DNA of 64,000 nt from Symsagittifera roscoffensis. Taxonomy: Eukaryota > Xenacoelomorpha > Acoela > Convolutidae. Shown piece after piece: positions 51,825 through 62,065 of this stretch (positions within the stretch are counted from its first letter, which is position 1; each line of letters begins with the position of its first letter). The translations under genes were made by a program, and so were the position numbers. The stretch covers positions 1,076,201-1,140,200 of the forward strand of contig NC_087066.1 in the NCBI RefSeq assembly GCF_963678635.1. The letters are read 5' to 3'. The notes under the pieces were generated by a model that was not told the DNA's origin, did no database searches, and saw nothing but the letters and a program-made list of their open reading frames with translations.

Positions 51825-54800
51825 ATGGCAGACAGATTCTGGAAATCCATGCCCGCGGCCCTGAAGAAGCCTACTCTTGATGAGCTGTACAGACGCCTGA
51901 GGGACCTGGATTATACCCAAATAGACGAGAGAATGGCGATAATGCTGAATGCCATCCTCCAGTTGGAAGACCAGGGTGAATGCAGGGAGTCTGCGACGGA
52001 GGCTGTCTTGATGATCGGCTACACCACCGAGGGAATATCGAACCAAGAACAGACCAGATGGTTGTCTTGGAATGTGGATGGAGGAGTAAGGGGTTTTGAC
52101 TTGGCAAGGAATCCTGGCCTGAATAACAATACCGAATATGGCGCAGGGGAATTCCCACTACCGACTAGGCCAACAGTAAGATCCACAAGCCAGAGCTCGA
52201 GTAGGGTGCCATCGATGTCACGAACGCAACAGACGACCGAGGCATATCCGGATCTAGGTGTTCTAAAGAAAGAGCTCGAGAAGACGCAGAAGGAAAGGAA
52301 TAAGGCGAACCTCGATCGGGATCAGGCAAAGCTGGATCGGGAGAAGGTTCAGCTGGAAAGGGACCAGGCGGTCAACGAGCGAGACCAGGCTCTGAGGTTG
52401 CTTGAGATGCAAAAAGCTGAACATCAACAGGAGCTAAGGGTGCGGGAGAACGCCGCAAATCGTGATCAACTGAGGTCGGAGTTGGACAGAACAGAACAAC
52501 GACAACGCGAGCTTGATGCACAGAAGGGAGCCAGGCCGAAGGAGCGAGTGGTCACCAGCTCGAGGCCAGAGTTACGTATGGAGGTGGATGAAGCCCCCAG
52601 AGCAAGAGCACGGTTCAACCTTGACCGCGAGGCCCGAGAACACATGAGTGAAGGGTTGGAAGTCTGGATACCGAATGACGCAACGTCTTCCTTGCGTAGC
52701 CTAGAGACGCAACCCATACGCCCACTGATGGATGTGGAGCTGCCGGGATATACCCCAACCTCGACCTCGAGTGACAGTCAGGTGAGCGGCGGCTCATCGC
52801 GTCTGAAAGAACTGGGCGAGAGATTGCGACAAAAGAGTCGTGAGATTTCGGCAAGACCGGAGCTTCCCCCGACGTGGAGGGAACAGCCGGTTAGGAGTGT
52901 CGTGATCTCGAGTTATAAGAAGAATACAGAGGGGAGGTACCACAGGCACAATCGGCTGGACATGAGTGCGGAGCAGAAAGCTAGGAGAGACTGCTTTCAT
53001 GATGCGGCCTGGGTGCAGTACTTGGCGCCACCCCGGGTACCAGAAGGTGCGGTTCACCTAATCGTAGGGGACAGCCTGGTGCGGGCGTTGACCCGGATCC
53101 GATCGCACTGGCAGACAGGAATCTTGAGTTTCGCTGGAGCTGCCACGCCACAGATGTTGGCAACGCTTGACATGCTGGGGATGACCAAAGTATACACGGT
53201 GACCCTGATGGTCGGGACCAACGATGTATCAAGGGGAGAAGCGAGGAAAATAACAAGGCTGCACGATAAGGTGAGCTGCCTTCTTGAGGAACTGAGGATT
53301 CAGATGGACCCCATCCTGTTGACGGTATGTACTGTCCCCTACAACATGATGTTTGATCAGCACGCCTTGGAGATGAACGAGAAGGTGCGGAACCTAAACA
53401 AGGTGATACGAGACATCCACCGGAAGAGTGTGCTCCCTGTCAGACTGTTGGACGTGGCAGAGCGCATGGAGAAAGAGGGATTCCCTGAAGACACCTCCAA
53501 TGATGGAATCCATTTCGATAGACCAAGGGGAGCAGAGTGGCTAAGCGACGTCTTCCAAGAACACATAAACGCGCTAGAGGCGGATCTGCTAGAGACAGCC
53601 CAATTCACATTGGGACCACCTCCGAACCCACCATTCCTTGCCTCAAGGGCCTTGTCTGGTCGCTTGGGACCGAGAGTTGACACTAGAGACAGTTCAAGGA
53701 GCAGCCAGACCAGATTGCAGAGTGCCACGCCGATGGAGTCTGGGGAGGTGACGTCATCAACACCTCCAGGCTCGGCGATATCCTCAGTGGTAGTGGCAGA
53801 GAGCAAACGGGAAAAGAGGTCTATGGAGACCGCTCGCTTGAGATATCCTGAGAAGGTGAAAGGGCTGGACCTGGAGGGTTTGGAATGCAGGCGAGAATTG
53901 GCGGAGACCCTGGGGATTGAACGAGTATCGCACGAGGATTTAAACAGGCATCACTGCGTGGACTGGTTGAAAGCTCATGAGGCGCATTTCTCGAGAACGA
54001 AATTGATGGAGACCGCGGATCTGACTGGAATTCCCACGAAAGCGATCATGGGACCCATCAATTACAGACCTCTCAAGCTGTTGGGGAGTCCTGGACCCAT
54101 AGCAGAACCTCCCAAACACCGAACGAGCATCGCCAGGATCAGGTTGGCGACCCCGGCACAGTTGAAGGTGGTAGACAAGCTGCTCAATCCGGGGGGAACG
54201 GGATTGCCAGATGCCGCTTACGAAGGCTCGAAATTGGCGGAAGATCCCAGGTACGGGAAGCCCTGTGGGAGTACCCAGCTGGCCAAAACCCTGGCAGTTT
54301 ATGATAGAGCAGATCCAGCTGCTGCGAGAGTAGTCATTGTGGCGGGATCAGACTTCGAAGGAACGTCTCCCAAGTTGTTCTGGCCGGAGACTCTGATATA
54401 CTCTTTGCCAGGAGCTGAATTAAATCAGATGTTAACTCTGGTGGTGGCAATAAAGTCGGAGATGCCCTGTGAACCTGAGCTGCTATTGTTTGCAGGAATG
54501 AATGATCACCTGCACGCGATGGGACTTCTTGAGCAACTAAAGGGCGATGAAATTCCGACATCGAGGAAGATATGGGAAGCCATTCAGGCATTGTTTGCGG
54601 CGATGAATGAAGTGCAAGAGAGTGTTGTCTCGAGATTTGAGTCCAAGACGAAGGTGGTGTTTACCACATCCCCTGGATACGCGAGTATGCCACCCGCCCT
54701 ACAGTTCGTGTACGCGGTCTTGATCCTGATAGCAGAAGGGAATGAATGGCGGATTCTAATGGCAGCCCCCAATCGGGAGTTGGAGCCATCGAACCTGAGG

Positions 54801-56168
54801 CTTCGCAAGTCAGAATTGGCGGCGGCATGGGCGGACATATCTCATGCACTGAGGGGCTTTTATGGACTAGCCGACATCCTGATCGTATTAGACGAGGTGC
54901 TCTTGCTAGAGATATCGAACTTTGCCAGGCAACTCAAGTTCAGCCCAGTCACTGGGGACGATCACCCGGCGATAAGCAAATTAACGGCCAGCTTGTGGTT
55001 TTGGAGTATGGATGTGAAGATCACAAACTCCACCAGCAAGTCTAGAGGTCCCAGTAACGAGAGAAGAAATGTGGCCGAGACGGAAAAGCAATTGGAATCG
55101 ATGAAATATCGTTTGACTCAAGAGAATGGCTGGTGGCCATTTTTGACACCAAGGCTGGAGAACGCCACGAACAAGACGAGGGAGGAAGCACCACCCCTCG
55201 TGAAACAAGTCTGGAGTTTTCTGGAGAAACAACTGGAGCTGGCCGAAACAAGAGACATGACGGTGGCTAGATTTGTCTCGGCCGCCAATGAAGTGACGAT
55301 TGGAGGGTTCTGGAGAGAGCACGCCAAAGGCGAATTGAAGACTAGGAGGGATTACGAGATTCTCAAGTTCTTGAGTCCTTGCTGGGAGAAGGAATTCTTG
55401 GCAGGAATATTCGGTACCACGGCGACTATCTTTGGAGCCTTCGTGCAGGAGATACTGGGCATGCCCATCAGCCTGCTCTTGGCCCTGTATTTGGTCTACC
55501 CCAGATACTTGTTCAACATGGGCCCAGCATACATGTTTAGTCGAGGAGTGGAGACACTTCGAGTTGATGGGTACCTGGCACTAGTACTCTTGACCCATGG
55601 GGAATTGGTGTCGTTTCATCGATTAATGGAATATGGAGAGCCTCTGTCTATGGGGAGAGTCCACACGAGCATTGAAACCAGCTCCTACAAGTGTGCCGCA
55701 GGGTTGAAGACGTTGCTAGTACAATACCTCATGATGCAAAATCGGCACATGACGGGTGAAGATGAGAATCCAACTTCGAGAGAAGAATGGAAGAAGACGA
55801 ACAGAGGGATGCTTCTGTTGACGGACCTATGCCTGGCAATGAAGTCGGACCCAATGGGGATAATCCGGGGTCTAGAGGAGGTGGTGACCTGCATTTATGG
55901 TCCAGCAGTGACGTACGCGTTCCCAGATCCCCTGGTGACAACGTATCGTCACTCGGTGACGCACTTGAGTCTCATCAGTATACTGGATGGGACGGCGCTA
56001 AATTGGTGTCAACAAGAGGTGCTCAGAGCGCGTATGAGCAACACGGTACTCTTTGGAAAAATGAAAGATGCCGAGCTGATAGTGTGCAACTTCAGGGCAC
56101 AAATGCAATGTAGAATGGGAGGCAAGCGAGAGGCCCCATTGAAATGTATCCCAAGTTTTGGAACTTGA
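51825..56168 (+). CDS. E2 ORF with coiled coil, SGNH hydrolase domain and second SGNH-like domain
   Basis: 1447 codons, open throughout. Residues about 143-235 form a charged coiled coil (repeated LDRDQ/LERDQ). Residues about 408-575 carry an SGNH hydrolase-like domain with all four blocks: VGDSLVRAL (nucleophile Ser), a Gly in SFAGAAT, VGTNDVS, and the catalytic pair in NDGIHFDRPRG. A second region, about 833-1040, repeats the plan in weaker form (IVAGSDFEG, LFAGMNDH, TTSPGY) without a clear DxxH, so it may be an inactive copy. A hydrophobic stretch near 1195-1240 could be membrane-associated. It is positioned where some Gypsy elements keep env or accessory genes. The preceding 500 bases include a TTTTCAG acceptor-like site (about 51590) and tandem CTTGAGYYGGTAAGGTAA repeats. 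The function is unknown to me. Confidence 0.85.
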   Translation: MADRFWKSMPAALKKPTLDELYRRLRDLDYTQIDERMAIMLNAILQLEDQGECRESATEAVLMIGYTTEGISNQEQTRWLSWNVDGGVRGFDLARNPGLNNNTEYGAGEFPLPTRPTVRSTSQSSSRVPSMSRTQQTTEAYPDLGVLKKELEKTQKERNKANLDRDQAKLDREKVQLERDQAVNERDQALRLLEMQKAEHQQELRVRENAANRDQLRSELDRTEQRQRELDAQKGARPKERVVTSSRPELRMEVDEAPRARARFNLDREAREHMSEGLEVWIPNDATSSLRSLETQPIRPLMDVELPGYTPTSTSSDSQVSGGSSRLKELGERLRQKSREISARPELPPTWREQPVRSVVISSYKKNTEGRYHRHNRLDMSAEQKARRDCFHDAAWVQYLAPPRVPEGAVHLIVGDSLVRALTRIRSHWQTGILSFAGAATPQMLATLDMLGMTKVYTVTLMVGTNDVSRGEARKITRLHDKVSCLLEELRIQMDPILLTVCTVPYNMMFDQHALEMNEKVRNLNKVIRDIHRKSVLPVRLLDVAERMEKEGFPEDTSNDGIHFDRPRGAEWLSDVFQEHINALEADLLETAQFTLGPPPNPPFLASRALSGRLGPRVDTRDSSRSSQTRLQSATPMESGEVTSSTPPGSAISSVVVAESKREKRSMETARLRYPEKVKGLDLEGLECRRELAETLGIERVSHEDLNRHHCVDWLKAHEAHFSRTKLMETADLTGIPTKAIMGPINYRPLKLLGSPGPIAEPPKHRTSIARIRLATPAQLKVVDKLLNPGGTGLPDAAYEGSKLAEDPRYGKPCGSTQLAKTLAVYDRADPAAARVVIVAGSDFEGTSPKLFWPETLIYSLPGAELNQMLTLVVAIKSEMPCEPELLLFAGMNDHLHAMGLLEQLKGDEIPTSRKIWEAIQALFAAMNEVQESVVSRFESKTKVVFTTSPGYASMPPALQFVYAVLILIAEGNEWRILMAAPNRELEPSNLRLRKSELAAAWADISHALRGFYGLADILIVLDEVLLLEISNFARQLKFSPVTGDDHPAISKLTASLWFWSMDVKITNSTSKSRGPSNERRNVAETEKQLESMKYRLTQENGWWPFLTPRLENATNKTREEAPPLVKQVWSFLEKQLELAETRDMTVARFVSAANEVTIGGFWREHAKGELKTRRDYEILKFLSPCWEKEFLAGIFGTTATIFGAFVQEILGMPISLLLALYLVYPRYLFNMGPAYMFSRGVETLRVDGYLALVLLTHGELVSFHRLMEYGEPLSMGRVHTSIETSSYKCAAGLKTLLVQYLMMQNRHMTGEDENPTSREEWKKTNRGMLLLTDLCLAMKSDPMGIIRGLEEVVTCIYGPAVTYAFPDPLVTTYRHSVTHLSLISILDGTALNWCQQEVLRARMSNTVLFGKMKDAELIVCNFRAQMQCRMGGKREAPLKCIPSFGT

Positions 56169-56641
56169 ACCCATTGACGGCCGACGGACGGGAAGTCTTG
56201 AGGATCCCCGCCTGGAAGGAGTGCTTTGCACTAGTTAAGAGGGAGCTGGAGGCCATAATGGAGAAAGAAATCCTCCCAGCCACCATGCCTGAGTTCCCGA
56301 TAGTCAGGAGGATGACCTTGGGAATGAACAGTCCCTTGGTAGTTCCCTCCATAATGGCGAAGATGACGACGGAGGAAATACAGAAGCATTTCACGGATGG
56401 CTGGGACCCCCTGTTCATCGTCTACACGGCGGCGGTCTACTTCCATACCAGCGAGACGAAGGTAAATTCGTGGACGACGCAAGCGAAAAAGAGTAGAGGT
56501 TCGCAGCCCCCCGGATATGAGGTGCGGAAGGTCTTGAGAACTCTAGAGAAGGAGGGACTTGAGAACATGCTACCCATATGGGATGATGGCAGGATGATCG
56601 TGATGGAGGGGCGACATGAAATTTGCCACGAGAAAAAATAA
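56144..56641 (+). CDS. E2 unknown ORF (continuation in another frame)
   Basis: A 165-codon frame overlapping the end of the large ORF by 25 bases and starting at an ATG inside that overlap. The preceding protein reads straight on in sense here (MYPKFWNLNPLTADGREV), so this is either programmed overlap or, more likely, a frameshift in one long ancestral ORF. It is helical and rich in charged residues, with no domain I recognise. Confidence 0.6.
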   Translation: MYPKFWNLNPLTADGREVLRIPAWKECFALVKRELEAIMEKEILPATMPEFPIVRRMTLGMNSPLVVPSIMAKMTTEEIQKHFTDGWDPLFIVYTAAVYFHTSETKVNSWTTQAKKSRGSQPPGYEVRKVLRTLEKEGLENMLPIWDDGRMIVMEGRHEICHEKK

Positions 56642-58243
56642 GGCACCCTATGGCTTGGAACAGGTGGAAATGAGACAGGAGGGAACAGAACTAGATGCAG
56701 CAGGTCAACTGCATGTAGCACTGACGGAATACAAAAAGCTGGATCCTACGACACCATCACCACTGTCAGTGGACACGCCTGGAGACAAGAGGAGTGGACC
56801 CGTCGAGGACCGATTTAAGAAAATTCTCGAGAGAAGGAGACATGAGTCAGAAGAAGAGAGTATGGATGAAACTCTCAGTGAAGCCGGTGAAGACATGGAA
56901 GTGGGGAATACGCCTGAACCAGGGCCATCAGGGGAGGAGCTCACCACTCAAGAGCTGTTGAAAGACTTGAGCGAGGAGAATTGGGCAGATACTGCCACCC
57001 CACCCCTGAATCCGTCCCCCCGGAAGAATCTGGAATTGCCATTGGCAAGTGAGACCTTCAATATGGGGATGATACTCTTGAGCTCGGAGGAAAGGGAAAA
57101 GAACACTTTCGAAGGGAACAGGGACATATTCCTGGGATCCCTGAAGGACGATGCTTGGCAGGAGTTCTTGGAAGAATTCAATCAAGAAGTGGGCAGCGAG
57201 ACGACGCTGGACAAATTCAAGGAGGAACTGTGGGACACAGTCGTAAGATTTGGAGAACCGCTTCTGATAGGAACGGGCCTGGATGAGAAGGAGAGAAAAG
57301 AGCTACTGAGCAAGCTGGTAGAGCTGAGGAATTCACGATCGAAGACTAGAGAAGAAAAATGTGAGGACAGCTCTACTCGGAGACAAAAAACTGTAGATAA
57401 AATGGTTGATGATATAAAAAGGGATAAGGTTGGGACTAGTAATATGATTAAAAGTACTAATATCCTTAAGGCTCGAGCAGGGGGGAGGCAAGAGTTGGAA
57501 GGAGTGGATGGAGAGGTCGAATCAGTGATGGTAGCCACAACACCCTCAAGTAGAGATGTGAAGACTCGCAAGAGGAAGAGAGAAGTGGAAGGATTGGGTA
57601 GTCCTTCAGTGGATGCTGTTTCGGAAGGAAACTTGAGAGAGACGGCGCCCATGATTTTGGCTCGATGCAAGACGGCGGCATACAAGAGCAGCTCGGAGCT
57701 CAGAAGACCACTTGAAGTAGAGAGGGAAATAGAGGTTTCCACCAGTTCGACATCGGAGGAAGACTTCAAGCCTCAGAAGATAAACGTGAAGAGAGGTTCA
57801 ACGAACGGACAGACATGGGAAGTAGATGTCGGCAAAGAATGGATCTCGAAGGCACACCAGGCCACGGGCAAGCGAGTGACAAGTGATCCATTGGAGAGGA
57901 ACAAGACGAGGAACACCTCCCGGACGTGGTGGGTGGCCCTTGAAACATTGAAAGAAATGGAGGACTGCTGGAAGAAGTTGGACAGTGGAGTAGCTCGCAA
58001 GCGACGCAATTGGGCCACCCAGCAAAAGGCCGAGGTTAATAGAATAGAAATGGCAAATCATCTGAAGAGGTCCTGGCAGAGTTTGTTGAAGGATCATTTT
58101 GAAGAATCAATGAGGACACCCTCATCGGCACCACCATTAATGGCGAATCCCTTCGTTAGAACTGCAGGACAATTAATGTTCACTTGGAGTCTGGTGGGGA
58201 TAGAGTTGGAAACACTGACCTCGTATGACAGGCTGAAGTTGGG
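56616..58243 (+). pseudogene. E2 unknown ORF, cut by an insertion
   Basis: An open frame from an ATG (overlapping the previous frame by 26 bases) through about 543 codons. Acidic, Ser/Thr- and Lys-rich segments (ESEEESMDETLSEAGEDME, KTRKRKREVEG) suggest a nuclear or disordered protein. At about 58244 an antisense insertion interrupts it. The reading resumes after the insertion near 59349 (LQSLERLESEHH). Confidence 0.65.
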
Positions 58244-59345
58244 AAAAGGTGTTGGCTTGCAGGACAGTCCTGCCAACCAACAAGCAAAAATTATCCTACT
58301 ACGCTTTTCCCTTCGGAAATCTTGCTTGTTATTGTCCTGAATATTAAAACTAAGAAACTCTGTGGTTAGAAAGAACAATGCAACAATCTCCCCCTTCAAG
58401 AGATTACTCAAGTCTTTCATGTCACCACAAAGTGATCAGTCGTCCTAAGTGATTAAAAACAATCATGCAGGCTGGAATATTTAAATATACTTTCCTCTTA
58501 AGCCTTTCTAAATAAATAATAAGTGTCTCTAAAGCCACTTCACTAAAAATCAGAATGCAAACTTATAAATGCAGCAAATTCTCCAATGTTCAAAGCTCAA
58601 CTAAATGTTTCAGCTTTCAATTACAACTTGGTTGCTTGGTTTCTCACTTGAGTTTTTCAAACACATAAAACAATTCTGAGTTTTAATTTTTCTTCATCAC
58701 TCCTTTGTTTTCATCTTTTTCGTCGTTTAGAAGTTCTAAAACTTCTAAATTCTTCTAATTCTCTTTCTTTTTGCTTCCGACCATTTGTCAATGTTCCATC
58801 TCCTCCTCCTGTGATACTGACTCTGCACTTTCAGTCTCTGTGTCCTGCAACACATCGTTAGCTATCCTGACGCTGTTGGAAGCAGTCCTCCAACACTTCT
58901 GCTCTTCTACCCTCTGTTTGCAACAAGGTAGGGGATCCACGTTAGATTCTCTGTTCCTGCAGAAGCTGTTGTGGAGACACAACGTCACATTTCTCTCCAA
59001 ATCTTCCTTCAACATCTCCGCCGTCTCCATCCCACTACGTTCAATTGTCCTGGAAATTCTTTTCACTGCGGTAGTCACTGCATTCCGATGAGTCACGAAA
59101 GCTCGCTTGAAGGCTCCCGCTCCAATGTCCAGCTGATATCCACTGTACACCCTGCCGTGCTTCGACATATGCTTCTTAGCATATTCGTACAACCATGCAG
59201 TCATATTAGCTCTGAACCAAGGCATCAATCGTTTTCTTGCCCATAGCTTCTTCACTTCCATCGGAATGTTTAGAATTTTGCACATTGTCTCAAAAAGATC
59301 TAAATCTTTTAGACAATCCAATTTCTGCAACTGTTCTCCCATTGG
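58244..59345 (-). mobile_element. Antisense insertion B: 3' end of an E2-related element
   Basis: It interrupts an E2 ORF. On the minus strand it holds a C-terminal coding segment homologous to the end of E2, followed by about 540 bp of 3' sequence whose terminal part contains a hairpin (GCAGGAC/GTCCTGC). A copy differing at only a handful of bases starts at 63255 and shares exactly the same right-hand terminus. If B has LTRs, the plus-strand TGTTGG at 58250 would be the inverse of a CCAACA end. Confidence 0.75.
58788..59342 (-). pseudogene. B: conserved C-terminal domain, 5'-truncated
   Basis: 184 codons on the minus strand. They align without gaps, roughly half identical by eye over about 140 residues, to the end of E2 (60130-60600). 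Shared blocks: LxLFETxCK, IPxEV, PWFRA, WLY, HMxKH, AFKR, THRNAxTT, LHNSFCxNRxS. I do not recognise the family. The N-terminal part is missing at the insertion edge, so this is a remnant of a diverged relative of E2. A Glu/Ser-rich tail ends the protein. Confidence 0.7.
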
Positions 59346-59348
59346 CCA

Positions 59349-60059
59349 ATGTGTAGTCTGCAGTCACTGGAAAGACTAGAATCTGAACATCATTTAGTGA
59401 CGGCGTTGAGCGTAGAATCATGGCCATGGGTGTTGCAGGTGACTCAAAAACACATCCGGAGCTGGAAGGTTGGTCTCGAGGCGGAAATGGGATTTCCCAT
59501 GAGCGAAGCTTATGGCTTGCCATTGAACGCGAAATCGCTGATAGGGTCAATGATGGCCAACTTGTGCGGAAGTCACTACCCACTGCACATGGTGATGGTG
59601 GAAGCATCCAGCCAGAGAGTACTGGTGGACAAGGCCTTCTCAGTGCCCAAGTGCGCGAGGTTGGCTCGGATATCGCATCACTCGCACAAGTTGTTGAGAA
59701 AAATCAGAGGGACAGTACCAAAAGAATTGAGAGATGACTTGAGTGAAATCTGGGGAGAAGAACTTTTGAAGTTGGAGAGAGAGAACACAAGCGATCACGA
59801 GAGACAAAACGTGATCGGAAAACCTGTGGGAAGTGCTCCAAACCTGGAAGATAACGACACGATACATGAGAAAATGATGGAGCTTGAGCCTCTCTTGGAA
59901 GCCTCGGGGGAGCGTAATCTCAGGAGCATTGAAATCACCCATGGAGAATGCCCATGCCACTGTTTAGCGCAAACGGTGTGGTATCCAGATCACAAGAACC
60001 TTTGCCTGGTGTGGAAGAAATCCGGTCGATCGGACTACCGGATCACCGACAGAAGGTGA
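59349..60059 (+). pseudogene. E2 unknown ORF after the insertion
   Basis: It continues the interrupted E2 protein for about 200 codons: ESWPWVLQVTQKHIRSWKVG, MMANLCGSHYPLHMV, a region with Lys/Glu helices. A frameshift between 59950 and 60059 passes the reading to the last frame. The first codons may belong to the edge of the insertion. No known domain recognised. Confidence 0.55.
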
Positions 60060-60727
60060 CGATCTTGGTAGTGAGTACGATCTTGGCTCTGAGATGGATA
60101 GAAAAGAATATAACAAAGTATCGGGAAGCGGGGACGCCAACGGCAGAGTCAATATACGCGATAGACTACAGTAGGAGACTCGAGTTGTTTGAGACTGCGT
60201 GCAAGGTATTCGCCATACCAACGGAAGTCAGACATGTCTGGAGCCGTTTGAGGTACTTCCCATGGTTTCGGGCGACGCTGACGTCCTGGTTGTACATGAC
60301 AACGAAGGATCACATGAGAAAACATCAAAAGGAGTATCGACAGTTCCAGGCCGAGATTGGGCCGGAAGCTTTCAAGAGACCCCTGTTAACCCATCGTAAT
60401 GCAATCACGACAGGATGGAAGAGAGTGGGTAAAATGTCTAGAGACAATACCAAAGCGAGGGAATCGATACTAGAGGAGGACCTGGCGAAGAACGTGAGCT
60501 TGAGCCTGCACAATTCCTTTTGTTTGAACCGGAAATCTAGGGTAAAGGCACTACCCAACCAAGCAAAGAGGTTGCAAGAGCAAAGAGAATGGATGCGATC
60601 CTACGAGCAGCTGAAGGCTTGGGAGGAGATTGTGATTAGCTCCGATGATGAAGAGGAACTGTTGAGACAGTTTGCCGTATCTAGTACTTCAGGGTGCAGT
60701 ACCTCCAAGGCGAAGAGTGCGAGATGA
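59948..60727 (+). pseudogene. E2 conserved C-terminal domain
   Basis: The last E2 frame of 259 codons; genuine coding starts around residue 35 (VTILVVSTILALRWIEKN). It contains the blocks shared with insertion B (LELFETACKVFAIPTEV, WFRATLTSWLY, AFKRPLLTHRNAITT, LHNSFCLNRKSRVKALP) and ends in an acidic tail. Conservation between two diverged copies suggests selection on the protein while the family was active. Function unknown; the aromatic- and basic-rich pattern could bind nucleic acid. Confidence 0.65.
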
Positions 60728-61667
60728 GCAGGTGGCTCGAATGGATCTTGAGTCTTGAGAGGGAAAGGGGGCTTGAGCGTGGATCCGGGTGAAACCTGGG
60801 TTCACGAAAAAGAAATTTTAACAAAACAAGATATTGTTATTAATATGCTATATCTATTATATAAACGAAAATGCTGCATGACAATTTCCTAATTGAATGG
60901 GACAAAAGAAATTTTAAATTGGCTTGAAAAGCGAGAATTCAAGGGTGCAGGTGTGTGCAGATTTTGATTGCTGTTTAGCGATAGTGTGAAAATTTTACAT
61001 GGCTGTGAATTTTGGGGTGTAGATAAGCTTAAGTCTGCTGCAAACTTCTGTAAATGACCACTGGCACTGTATCTTGAGTAACACTCGGTTTTCTGGGACT
61101 CACTGACAGAAGACAGCACGCGATGAGGACATCGATCTCGAGTCCGGGGAGTATGTGCCAGTCGGTCATATTTGGAAGTTTGACCTTGAGAGAAACAAAA
61201 AGCACTTAATTTTGGAGTGAAATTTAATTTTTCAAAATTTCGAATGGAACCTGTCATGCACGATTTTCTCGCGATAACTGAAAATCAGAAAAGAGAAGTC
61301 AGAACGATCGAGTGACAAGCGCGGGAAAGTTGCTAGAAAAATCAGTGGGAAATTGCTATTCGCAATTTCAGTAGCAATAATAATCGAGAGTAGAGCTGTC
61401 CCATCTAAAACAGAGACGAGCGCATTCCCACGAACTGGATTGTTGTGATTGGAGTACTATTATTAACTGGACCAGAGTGAACCTTCGGTGGAAAGGTGGA
61501 CAGCTAGAGTGTCCCAATGGTTCACGAGAACTTACAGTCTAGAGTAAAAACTTGTTCTTGTTATTAAAACTGACTAACATTAAACTCATTTTAGTTACTT
61601 TATTAATTCTTGAGTTGCTCACCGACTTATTTACTTCCTGGTTCTTGACTGGTTCCTAGTACTACAA
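60728..61667 (+). other. E2 3' untranslated region
   Basis: About 940 bp between the last stop and the 3' LTR, without a long frame. I do not see a clear purine tract directly before the LTR. Confidence 0.5.
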
Positions 61668-62065
61668 TGTGAGTACTAATTTAAATTTCTAGAGTGTGTT
61701 TTATAATTGTTATGTTGAGGTAAGGCGAGTTTTAGGTTGATCCATCTGAAATGGATCAAAGTTCCACTGTCTAATAAAAAGTAACTTAACGGATTGTTCC
61801 GACCCGGTTTTTAATGGCGTCCATGTATTTTGGGTATCTAGAGACCTAAGTATGGGGACGTTTCTAATTCTAGAGTGGGGGGATATTTTAGTAGTAGCCT
61901 TTAAGCTGTAACGGGTCGTAGTCTCATGTCACAAGCGAACCGAATTGGCTCCGACTGATTTGAGGTACAAAAACACAAGAGATAGTGTCCCTGACTCTTG
62001 AGCCAATGGTTATAGGGCCTATTTTTCTTAAGCCTCATGTGTGACTGCAGTAGACGAATGTTACA
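61668..62065 (+). repeat. E2 3' LTR
   Basis: Starts TGTGAGTACT and ends GACGAATGTTACA. Homology with the 5' copies is direct from 61683 on. It contains a 9-bp perfect hairpin (TTGATCCAT / ATGGATCAA, 61737-61759) and AATAAA at 61773-61778. Confidence 0.8.

Larger units (their letters stand above)
44995..62065 (+). mobile_element. Giant Ty3/Gypsy-like element E2, rearranged
   Basis: About 17 kb. The 5' end is an inverted LTR copy joined to a partial direct LTR copy (palindrome); gag and most of protease are missing. Pol is followed by a macro-like domain, then large ORFs with coiled coil, SGNH domains and unknown regions, ending at a 398-bp 3' LTR (TGTGAG...GTTACA) with AATAAA at 61773. A related fragment is inserted in antisense at 58244 to about 59345. 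Pol is damaged by an integrase deletion, and several frameshifts occur later, so this copy is inactive. Confidence 0.85.

Noticed and set aside
46029-58420. Minus-strand ORFs within E2
   Set aside because: Shadows of the plus-strand E2 frames; low-complexity and without motifs.
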